NCBI GenBank assembly: GCA_036874045.1
Contig: CM072336.1
Location: 13,759,001-13,823,000, forward strand
Length of the DNA: 64,000 bases
DNA from: Cymodocea nodosa
Taxonomy: Eukaryota; Streptophyta; Magnoliopsida; Alismatales; Cymodoceaceae
Reading direction: 5' to 3'
The notes under the pieces were generated by a model. That model was not told the origin of the DNA, did not search any database, and saw only the letters and a list, made by a program, of their open reading frames with translations. The position numbers were made by a program, and so were the translations under genes. Below, piece after piece: positions 10,474 to 20,099 of this stretch. Each line of letters opens with the position of its first letter. Within the stretch, counting starts at the first letter, position 1.

Positions 10474-10689
10474 ACACGAACATAACTCGTAAATAACATT
10501 TTGTTCTATATTTATAATGCACGTCCATAAAGCAAATGAATCTCGTTGCAAGAATGTGTCTTGTAACGTGCAGTATGGTTCCTATTTTTATGGATACATG
10601 TTCCACTTCTAATTTCAAATTTCAATAACCACTAAACCCATGAAGTTTCATTCATGGCTGAAAGAATAATCGTTTGGCTTAATCCACGA

Positions 10690-10860
10690 ACTAACCTCAT
10701 AGAGTTATAGTTAACTCAACGGACTAGCTTCGGTTACTATTTGATACTCCACGGACTAACTTCGTTGAGTTACAATTAACTCAATAGAGTGACCTTATAT
10801 TCTATTATTGACCTCGTGGAGTTAATGTTAACTCAACGGACTTACTTTGTTGAGTTAACA
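10690..10860. repeat. Hairpin repeat cluster in gypsy element B
   Basis: At least four units (TAACTCAACGGACTAG, ACTCCACGGACTAAC, TTCGTTGAGTTA, TTTGTTGAGTTA) are inverted-homologous to 4119-4300. Confidence 0.7.
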
Positions 10861-11317
10861 CTAAGCAAATTTTTCTAAAACTTACTCCTCGTATGAACTT
10901 CTATATATATATATATTTTCTACATTTTGTTAACTTAATTAAAGTTAAATACATGTCATTAATGAAGTGTTATAATTAAAACTCATTTAAATCTGAACAT
11001 TATATGCATATTTAACTTACAGTTCATTTCCTGTTGTGCAGAATTTACATTTTACTTTTTAGCATGTAGATATATTCAGCATTAACCAATTATCATGCAT
11101 TTAATTGTGTCATTCATAAAATTTGTAAATCTTTTAAACAGTCTTGCTCATTGTTCAAACAGTTATATAATATTCAATACAGTTCATCAATTCTATCATT
11201 CGTTCTCAAACACAAATGCAAAAACATTTGAAATTCAAACATTCATTAATATGAATAGTTTTACATTGCATTCAGTTAGATATTTTTAATACAAGTATAA
11301 GTAGACGAACAATACAA

Positions 11318-12921
11318 TTAGTCTTTCTTCCTAAGTTCATCTACTTTCTTGTAGAGCTTTTCTAATTGTTGCTCTAATTGATTTATCCTTTCTACAACTC
11401 CAATAATGCTTCTAGAAGGTTCAGCAATCTCAACAGCAGTAGCATTGTAGTTTCTGTATTCCTTCACTAAAATGGCTCTTGATTTTATCCTTTTAGATGT
11501 CCATTTCGTGAAGTCAATACAATCCACCATCAATATAGGTATCAAATCTCCATAAAATAATTTCTTTTTTGTAGATTTTGTCTTGGACAGGAAGACTTGA
11601 CACTAGTTAATTTGGATTCTATTCACAATTGCATATGTGGCCCACTTGACAAATTGACTAAGTTCAATATCATGGCCTTGTTGTTGGTAGACATTTTTAA
11701 TCAAAATGTTAGCTACCATATGTGCCTTACCATTTAAGTGCTTCAGTCTGTTTAATAATGGCACAACAGGATTGATAGCTAAGCAATCCTTTATTACTTG
11801 TTCTGTCCACTCGATTGTAGTTGTTTCTTTCAAAATTTCTATTCCTTCATTTTTCAATCCAAAAATATTGTGGAGAAGCTCTGGTGTTATTTGTACATCA
11901 ACTTGCTCCACGTTGGAAATTAATCCACTTTCTTCTTCTCTTAAATTTGCATAGAAGTAGGGCACTAGATTTTCGTATACTGCATGCCCTCTCTATTGAG
12001 AAATAAATTGTAGTAGACCCTGGAACTCGAAGAATTCTTTAATTTCCTGCATACTATCCTAGTTTACTGGCCTATTGTAAATAATATCATAACCCCTAAT
12101 CTCTTGATATTCAAAACTATTGATTCAGTCGGGTCAGGAATTTGAATTTGTTGCTCCAAAGGGATTTGTTCTTGAATTTCCTCTTCCATTTGCTGAACTT
12201 GAATTTGCTGAAAATGCTCGGTAGATTCCTTAATTTTTGCTTCTACTTCTATCTGTGGTGGAGAGCCGACAGAACTCTCCACTCTTCTTTCTTGAATCCT
12301 CTCTAAAATTTGCTAAAGAGTCTCTCCCTCTTTAGTGGAATCTATCGAGTCATTTCTTTCTTATTCAATGTGTACTTGTTTAGTTTCTATTCTTTCTTCT
12401 TCCTCTTGACTACCAATCTGTATTGTCATAGTTATTTCTGATTCTGTGGCAAATTGGGATGGAGTTACGGGCAAATAAGCTTCTGTCCTAATTTTTGTTC
12501 TTTTTGTTTGTATAGGCTGTAAATTAGTTTCAACCTATTTTTCTTCTTCTCTTTGCTCTTACTACTACTGCTCCTACTCTTGCTCTTCATCAGATTCGGA
12601 TAGCAAGTCTACAAAACTTGGCTCTACAGGTTCTACTGATATTGTTGGCTCAGGTTTAATCTCTTCTTTATGCTTAGGCACTATCTCTTTTCCTTTCCTT
12701 CTTCTAATTAGTTGTGTCTGATCTTCCTCTTCTTCATCTGAGATTAAATCTACAAAAATGGGCTCTACAAGCCTTCGAGTCATAGGTACTGGCTATTCCT
12801 ATTTAACTTTTTCTATAACTACTGGTCTCGAAGGACCAGCTTGAGTTTCTTTTGCAGCACTTGATCTAGCTACTTCTTAATGTTGCTCTATTTTAATTTT
12901 GTATTGGCCCTTCAACTTTTC
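11318..12921 (-). pseudogene. Accessory retroelement ORF, C-terminal two-thirds (copy B)
   Basis: This is a homologue of the ORF at 1535-3685. The globular domain is readable at 11603-11965 (FYANLREEESGLISNVE, LLHNIFGLKNEG, LLNRLKHLNGKAHMV). The coiled-coil tail is at 11318-11545 (RINQLEQQLEKLYKKVDELR), and the acidic middle at 12064-12783 (DLISDEEEEDQTQLI). Several frame breaks and stops separate these parts. The gene is cut at 12921 by the solo LTR 12922-14583; its N-terminal part resumes at 14589. Confidence 0.75.
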
Positions 12922-13386
12922 TGTAGGATCGTATGGCTACACAAGAGGGGGGTGAATTATGTATTTTTAATATTTTCTGAAATATAATTGAAACTTTAAA
13001 ACTCAAAAATAAGTCGAGACATTGTTTTTATAAAATCATTTTTATTCAAGGTTTCAATTGCAATATACAATTCAATTCTCCTCAGAAATTGTAGATGCAA
13101 TTATATTTCGATACCATGTATCATCTAAACAATTTCATAACTACAAATAGAGAAAACTAATTTGCGGAATTTAAAACATTTCTCCTTGTTTGAGATCTTT
13201 CTTCTTCAGCAATTTTTCAGTGACGAATATCTTGTCTTTTCATGCTTCATCGAATTTGCTTTCTTCTGATACTTCAAATCTTCAGTGACGAAAATCTTAC
13301 CTTTTTATGCTTCACTGAACTTTCTTCCACTTGAGAGATTTTCCCCGAGAAGGTGTTTTTGATCCCCGAAAAAGGATTTTCTTTTG

Positions 13387-13531
13387 GTGTGCAGGGATGG
13401 TTTGATCCTTGAAAAGATTTTTCTTTTTGTGTGCAAGGATGGTTTGATCCTTGAAAAGATTTTTCTTTTTGTGTGCAAGGATGGTTTGATCCTTGAAAAG
13501 ATTTTTCTTTTTGTGTGCAAGGATAAATTGA
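13387..13531. repeat. 42-bp minisatellite inside the solo LTR
   Basis: There are three full units and one partial unit starting GTGTGCAAGG. The period is 42 bp (starts at 13387, 13429, 13471, 13513). Because 42 is a multiple of three, it creates repetitive open frames on both strands that are not genes. Confidence 0.85.
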
Positions 13532-13854
13532 TCAACGAGAATTCTATGCCTTTTATACTGTATCTTCATTTAATGCTTATCCTTCATGTTTAACCACTAC
13601 TAGTTTTCCACTTCTCCACGTCTTTTCTTTTTCCTTCATCGAAACACATACGTTCTAACCCACGTTTATATTTCAAATTTTCTTTAATCATCAGTCTTGG
13701 ATCTTTGAAAAATTTCTTGCAAAATAAACTTTCTTGTCCAAAAGTTTTCATCGGTGTAATAAGAAGTCGTTACTTTAATGTTAACTAAATGAGTAACACA
13801 AGTATATATATAACTTAACGTTTCTAACTTAACGAGTTCCTCATGTGCCATTTC

Positions 13855-14000
13855 ACGTGACAAGTACTGTAGCTAACTCAATGAACTATGTCCGTGGTGT
13901 TATCCTATCTCAACGAACCATCTCCGTTGTATTATGATAACTCAACGAACCATTTCCATTGTGTTATGATAACTCAACGAACCAGTAATAAACAAATGTT
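13855..14000. repeat. Hairpin-type repeats inside the solo LTR
   Basis: Repeated AACTCAACGAACCATCTCCGTTG-like units occur three to four times with a period near 31 bp. They have the same core as the gypsy LTR hairpins although this LTR has copia-type ends. Confidence 0.6.
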
Positions 14001-14588
14001 TTTATAAAAAGAATTTTACCACATGCAAAAATAACAACTTAAGTTTATAACGCTAACCTAACGCGTTGCCTTAGTGTTCAATATAGCAACTCAACGCGTT
14101 TAGTTATGTTAACTTAACAAGTTAAACATGTGCACCTCACGTGATACAATACAACATTCGTAACTTATAATTTCACCACGTGTATAACACTAACTTAACG
14201 AGTTCGTCTCTTCTTTTACTCACTAACTTAACGAGTTATCACGTGACCTATTTTAACCTTTAAGCCTCTAACCTCTATACAAACAAAACTCGAACTTAAC
14301 GAGTTGTCTAAACGTGCACTGTTCATGATACAGAAGATATAACATTAAAATATATCATGCTTTTAATAAAAACACACGTTAACTTAACGTTTAGCTAAAT
14401 GAGAAATTAATGCAACGAAACAACTAGGTATTAACTTCAGATCCAATACAGACAAATATTTATATCAGTAAGTTTTTTTTCTGTATTAATTGATGATTTT
14501 AATTTCTTTTCACAAGCAATAGTAATTGAGCAAATATGATTATTTTCATTCAGCACACATCATCAAAACAAAAATACTCAGCATTTTC

Positions 14589-14950
14589 TTATGTCTGCCT
14601 TCTCTTTATGGCATCATATAGAATATGTGCCTTGGCCATAGCCATTTCTTCATTATCTCCTTGGTCTTTTGCTATTTTGACCAAGCTAGCAAACTCTTTA
14701 TCTTCTTCTTCAGTTCTTAGCCAAACAAATGCTATTTGTGATAGTGGTTCTATCGGTTGAACTGAAGGTCTTGGTTGTTGTTCCTTAGGGACAAGTCTTT
14801 TAGTAGTCGGTTCCTCTTGTTCTTCAGTTCCTTTCCTCTGTTGTTCTCAAGTTGCCCACCTAACATGTCCACCTATGCGTCTTTTGAACCATAGTCGGGA
14901 CTTACATTGGATCAATTCTAGGGCAACTTCATTATCTTGAATACCCGTCT
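14589..14950 (-). pseudogene. Accessory retroelement ORF, N-terminal part (copy B)
   Basis: Reading leftward, it matches 1720-2060 of the plus-strand copy (EVALELIQ region, then LxPLSQIAF-like and the MAMAKAHILYDAI block). It is separated from its C-terminal part by the solo LTR. Its upstream edge is fused directly to RT sequence at about 14950. Confidence 0.65.
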
Positions 14951-17273
14951 AGAAAATAAAAATATTTTTGCCCTACTAATTTCTCTAGCATTTGATCTAT
15001 AAAAGGTAAGGGAAAATGATCTTTCCTAGTCATGACATTCAGTTTTCTATAGTCTATACACATTCTCTAGCCTGATTGAATTGTAGTAGGTATCAAGTCT
15101 TGACTTTCATTCCTAATAACTGTTAATCCTGATTTCTTGGGAACTACATGAATTGGACTAACCCATGAGCTATTAGAAATCGGATAAATTATGTCATTAT
15201 CTAACTATTTCACTATTCCTTCCTAACTACTTCTTTAAGGTTTGGATTTAATCTCCTCTCAAGAATTCTAACTAGTTTAGCATTCTCTTCTAAATATATG
15301 TGGTGATAGCATAAAGTTGAAATTAACCCTTTTATATCAGTCATAGTCCATCCTATTGCTTCTTTATAAGTTTTTACTACATTTTTTAATTTAGAAATTT
15401 GATCCTCTTTTAAATCTGAAGCAATAATCATTGGACATGTTCGTTTTTCTTCCAAAAATATATAGGTTAATTCAGGAGGCAAATGTTTTAATTCTAAATG
15501 TTGACCATCAAAAGCTAGAGCTCCTAATTGAACATTTTCATTTTCTATATAAATCTCTTCTTGATCTCCTTCTACATTTATGCTTTCACTTTCTCCTAAA
15601 TTTTCAGAATTTAGTTGCCTATTTAGTTTTTCTTGAATCACATCATCTAGCATTTCTCCTTCATCCTCTAAAAAGTCTATAGTATGTAAAGACATTTCCA
15701 ACTCCTCAAACTTTTCTAGTTTGAAAATGTTTAATTGAGTATCCTCATTACCATATACTAACTTTATTACTCCAGTTTTATAATTTATAATAGCCCCTGA
15801 TGTTGCTACAAATGATCTTCCCAAAATTAAAGATGTGTTATGATTTTGATGCTTAATTTGTTGAGAATCCAAAATCACAATATCAATAGAATATATGAAG
15901 TTTTTGATTTTAATTAGGACATCATCTATTTTTCCTCTAGGGTATCTTATACTTCTATCAGCTAATTGAATAACAATCCTAGTAGGGATTAAGTCTTCTA
16001 ATCTTAGAGATGCAAATATATCACTCGGCATAACATTTATTCCTACACCTAGGTCTATTAAGGTTCTTTCTAGAATGGTATTTCCTATGGTGCATGATAT
16101 AACAGGGATTCCAAGATCAGATAACTTTTTAGGAATTTGTGGTAGAAATAGGGAACTACTTTGCTCAACTAAAAAGACTTTCCTTAAAACTTTTCGCTCT
16201 CTTTTCTTAGTACACCAATCCTTAAGAAATTTAGCACAAAGTGGTATTTTCTGTAATAAGTCTAACAAAGGAATGTTAACTTGTACTTTTTCAAAAATTT
16301 CTCTAATTTTTTCTTATTTTTCAAGAAATGTTTGTTGTAATCTTTCAAGATAGGGTGCTAATGATTGTGATTTACAAGATTCTTTCATTTTCATTTCATT
16401 TGTTTGATCATTTTTAGTCTCATTTTCAGATTCAGATTTTTCTTCATTGATTTCTACATTTTCAGATATTACATTTTCATTATCATTTTGAATTTTGTTC
16501 TTATCCACCTTCATATTATTTTCTTGTTGAATCCTTGGTGGTATATCAGTTCCAGATCTTAATGTTATACATACATCTTTTAGATTTTCATTACTTTTAT
16601 GATGTTTGTGTATTCCATTTTCGTGATTATGATCTTCAACTGTTTTTAGTTTTAACTTACATTCTTTAAATTCTATTGCATTGGTATTTTCTTTTGTCTG
16701 TATGTCTTGCAAATTATGCAAATCTGTAACTTTAAAGTTTTCATTTGTGTTTTTCTATTGCATAACTTGTAATTTCATTGTAAATTCGTCCAATGCTTTT
16801 AGTTTTCTATCCAGATCATCTAATCTCATTGCATTCAATTTTTGATCAATTTTCATTATGATTTTTTCTGTTTCGTATATAATATCAATTTTAGGTTCTG
16901 TATATGCTTCCTTATAGTTTAATTGGTTGACTACTTGTTGCTAACACATATATTGTTCCAGTTTGTCCATGTTTTGCTCTAAGCTACACTCCAGTCTGTC
17001 ATACCTATCCCAAACTTCCTTGTCTCTCAACATATTACACATTCTAAGCTGACCATTAGTTGGGTAAATTGTAGGATTCTCATACTTAGCTTTATTATAT
17101 TGATTATAATTTGTTTGTTGTTTATGTGATCTAACCATCTGCAATCGTCTCAATTTCAAACAATCAGGGATGTCGTGCCCTTTTAAATTGTAGAATTCAC
17201 ATATGCTAACTATAGGTTTCATAAATCTTTGAGCATAAGCATATGCCATATTCTCAATTATAGAATAAAACAT
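14951..17273 (-). pseudogene. Gypsy gag C-terminus, aspartic protease and truncated RT
   Basis: From 17273 leftward there is a zinc-binding-like segment (C-x2-YNLKGHDIPDC), a long hydrophilic linker (16314-16721), then a 351-codon open stretch (15213-16268). That stretch has the Athila pre-protease motif IPLCAKFLKDW and protease active site LIDLGVGINVMP (DLG at residues 72-74; the family usually has DLGAS). RT begins near 15330 (LERRLNPNLKEVV) and runs with stops to RMCIDYRKLN and KYFYFLDGYS, where it stops abruptly at about 14951. The gag N-terminus is absent. In-frame TAA and TAG stops break the frame. Confidence 0.8.
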
Positions 17274-17349
17274 ACAACACTCCCTCTGCTATTAAAACAA
17301 AACAGTACTAGAAAACTTGTTTGGGGTTGTTAAGTTAATTCTTAAACTT

Positions 17350-17367
17350 GCTTATATAGCGGCACCA
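17350..17367 (-). promoter_or_regulatory. Primer-binding site of gypsy element B (Asp-tRNA type)
   Basis: The minus strand reads TGGTGCCGC then decays, against the Athila-class TGGCGCCGTTGCC. It lies directly inside the LTR end. Confidence 0.55.
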
Positions 17368-18910
17368 GAAGACTTGTATTGGATTTGTGAACTTATATTT
17401 GTTAAACGGTGCTAGAAATACTTGTTTAATTTGCTTTTATGCTTATATAAATAATTACTTTTAGAAGTAAACAAACAACCTTTCACACAAATTAGATATT
17501 AATTCCAATTTGTATTTTAACTGCAAGTGCACAGTGTATATTATATTTGTGTGCAGGTATAGGTCGATCCCATAGAAATTGAGTAAGAATTGTGTACTGT
17601 TTCGATTTTTATATTGGAGTTTATATGTATTCAATAAAGCACTTCGTTGAGTTATAGTTAACACAACGGACTTAATTCGTAGAGTTATAGTTAACTCAAC
17701 GGACTAACCTCGTGGACTTAAGTTAACTCTACAAGCCTATCTTTCCAATTAAATACTGCTATTTATAGAGGAATGCGGCTAACCATTGGGCGGTTTCATA
17801 GATTGTAAATAACATCAATTATGCTCTTTAATGTTAGTTAATATTAGATTTATCATTAAGCAATACTAACATTTAGATATTTCAAATAGTAAACATTAAA
17901 ATCTTTAAGTATATGGAACAAATCAATTTTAGTAAACTGTAAAACTATTTTCTATTTTCTGAATCAAACAAACATAAAACATTCACGATACTAACAATGA
18001 TAACATTTATCACGATACAAAACAAACAATACAACACTTTAATACTAAATGTAAACATAGATAATTTGTTGTTTTTGATATTTTTATTTTGATATGTTCT
18101 TGAAGATGAATGAAAGGCGAAATGTAAAAATCTTTATCGACAGTAAAAACTTCTATCACTACATGCGACGCGATTACACCATTGAAAACTTAATCACTTA
18201 CAATCCTACCTCCTCTCCTTATAGAATTGTGAATCTAAAATTGTAAGATGACCTCCTCTTCAACATACTAGCATCAACCTGAAACCAAGGCTAGAAGCTT
18301 TACGATCTCCTGAGATATGAGTTGGTGCTTGGTGAAAATAGCTTCCCTTCTCGTGATGTGATCACTCCTCACAATGGTTGTCAGGCACCGTGTTTGGCTC
18401 AAAATCAACTCGACATCAGGAAAGTATCCTCACAGACCTCTGATGGTTGGTGATTTTGGTGGTGGTGTGGAGCTTTAGGGAACTTTCGACGCTGCCTATA
18501 GTTAGCGCGATCCTCCACCTCTACACACACACACCTTTTCTTCATCTTTCTCCTCTTCTTTATATTTCTTTCTGTAGTAACTACTTTTGCTTAGATGATC
18601 GGTTGGATTTCCTTCATTCACATCAACGATGGTGATTTCTTTTTCATTCCACAAGTAAATTCTTACATGATACGTGCAATCATGGTTTTCCTTCGTATTG
18701 TATCTTCTTGTAACTCTTCTAGTTCTTGCACCTGCAAAACACATGACTAAACAAGAAAATTTATCTATTCGTTAGTTATTTTATAAAACTCGAACAGTTA
18801 TCCATCCATGTGTATAAAACTCGAATAGTTATCTAACTCTTCGATTTTTCATTACCAAACGCACATGGAACACACGTGAAAACTTAAAACATTAAAACAC
18901 ACGTGTAGAT
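17368..18910 (-). repeat. Gypsy LTR B, 3' portion (interrupted by copia insertion)
   Basis: It is reverse-complementary to LTR A over 9620-10455, with an extra block of about 450 bp near 18060-18500 not seen in A. It includes the hairpin cluster 17640-17740. The segment 18730-18910 is instead closely similar to copia LTR sequence at 29012-29195. The remaining LTR resumes at 25019 beyond the copia element. Confidence 0.7.
17640..17740. repeat. Hairpin repeat cluster inside LTR B
   Basis: CTTCGTTGAGTTA-TAGT-TAACACAACGG and AGAGTTA-TAGT-TAACTCAACGG units are the counterparts of 10118-10212 in LTR A. Confidence 0.7.
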
Positions 18911-20018
18911 TGTTAGAATTGGAATGGATCGTTCAGTCAACTTTCTATGGTACGATATTGAAATACTCACCTCTAAACTTACCGAAACTGGAAGTTAAGA
19001 GTAGAAGAAGAAATAACACAGTGAAGACACAAGATTTACGTGATTCAGCAATAGCCTACGTCCACGGAGAGTTGAGGTTTCTTCTATGAGCTTCGGCACA
19101 ATCAATCACAATGTTTTACAACATTATAAAGGTTTGTATACTACCCAACTTAGGGTTTATAAACCTTTAATTACATACAAACTATTACAGTAGAGAAACA
19201 ATGCTTCGGAGAAGGGACTCTCAATTTCGGAGCCTTATCTTCTTATCTTTCAAAATCTGCAACATTTCGGATAGTTACAGACTTAACTATCCGAAGAGAT
19301 TCTTCTTTCTAACAGGCGATACTATAGTAGGCTAACTGTCTGGAGAGAATTGGTATTTTGAACAGTTACAAACTTAATTGTCTAAAAACCCACTTACTTC
19401 TCTCTCTCTGTCCTTTCGAAAGGTTCTGCCATTAACTCTCTAAAAATTGCATGTTTTTCAAATAGTTACTGTCTTAACTATCCGAAAACTCACTTAAGTG
19501 TCTCTTCAGTCATTTCAGAAGGTTATGTCGTTAACTCTCTAAAAATTGCATGTCTTTCAAATAGTTACTGTCTTAATTATCTGAAAACTCACTTAAGTGT
19601 CTCTTTAGTCATTTCGGAAGGTTCTACCATTAATCTTCCAAAAACTTATGATTTTCGAATAGTTACTGCCTAACTATTTGAAGATCCACTTAAGTCTCTA
19701 CTTTTCGGATACTTGGCTTCTTAACTATCCAAAGATCCACTTAAGTGTCTGACTTTCGGATACTTCGCTTCTTAACTGTTCGAACATCCACTTAAGTGTT
19801 CTTTAAGTCATTTCAGATGGTTACAGCCAGTAACCCTCCGAAATCTTCTAACTTTCGGATAGTTAGCTCAAAGCCTTCAATTGAAACTTTTTTTTCGAAT
19901 ACTTAGGTCTGATAACCTATCGAAAATATAAATCTGCTGGATACTTACTGTTAACAAGCTTCCAATTGAACTTGAACTTCTTGTGGCATACTCCACACTT
20001 GTACTACTTGCCCTAACA
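18911..20018 (-). repeat. Copia 3' LTR (left), 1108 bp
   Basis: It runs TGTTAGAATTGG...CCCTAACA in plus orientation. It contains repeated TTCGGATAGTTA...TAACTATCCGAA hairpins separated by CACTTAAGTGTCT. It is 100 bp longer than its partner because of one extra tandem unit near 19430-19620. Confidence 0.9.
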
Positions 20019-20031
20019 ATCTTCCACTTAA
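20019..20031 (-). promoter_or_regulatory. Polypurine tract of the copia element
   Basis: The minus strand reads TAAGTGGAAGAT immediately before the 3' LTR start TGTTAGGG. Confidence 0.7.
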
Positions 20032-20099
20032 AGTTTGACATAATGATCAAAAGAAAAAACAATCTCTACACTTGACTTACAGATTATTGCAATAGTTGC

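Larger units (their letters stand above)
12922..14583 (-). repeat. Solo LTR of a copia-type family, with TSD TTTTC
   Basis: In minus orientation it runs TGCTGAG...CCTACA. The 5-bp duplication TTTTC is at 12917-12921 and 14584-14588, and the flanks rejoin the accessory ORF (EKLK... with AMAKAH...). The plus-strand start TGTAGGATCG...CACAAGAGGGGGG matches the LTR ends at 28217, 30092 and 31985, which are copia. Inside are a 42-bp minisatellite, hairpin units and many G-box-like CACGTG words. About 60 bp (14020-14077) are nearly identical to gypsy LTR A. Confidence 0.85.
10485..17349 (-). mobile_element. Gypsy element B, minus strand, internally deleted
   Basis: Reading leftward from the primer site at 17350-17367, the order is gag C-terminus, protease, start of RT, then an abrupt junction near 14950 to the accessory ORF (split by a solo LTR), a non-coding spacer, a hairpin cluster and a leader-like segment ending near 10485. 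RT core, RNase H and integrase are missing. No same-orientation left LTR is seen. Instead the element abuts LTR A, which has the opposite orientation. Confidence 0.75.

Noticed and set aside
10349..10618. 89-codon minus-strand ORF as an independent gene
   Set aside because: Half is the inverted element leader and half is the end of LTR A across a rearrangement junction.
13305..13593. Repetitive open frames on both strands (KPSLHTKRKIFSRI-type repeats)
   Set aside because: They arise from a 42-bp minisatellite whose length is a multiple of three, inside a solo LTR.
1186..14000. Short regularly spaced repeats that could suggest a CRISPR array
   Set aside because: Units are imperfect, spacers are not uniform, and the context is plant retrotransposon LTRs with no cas genes.
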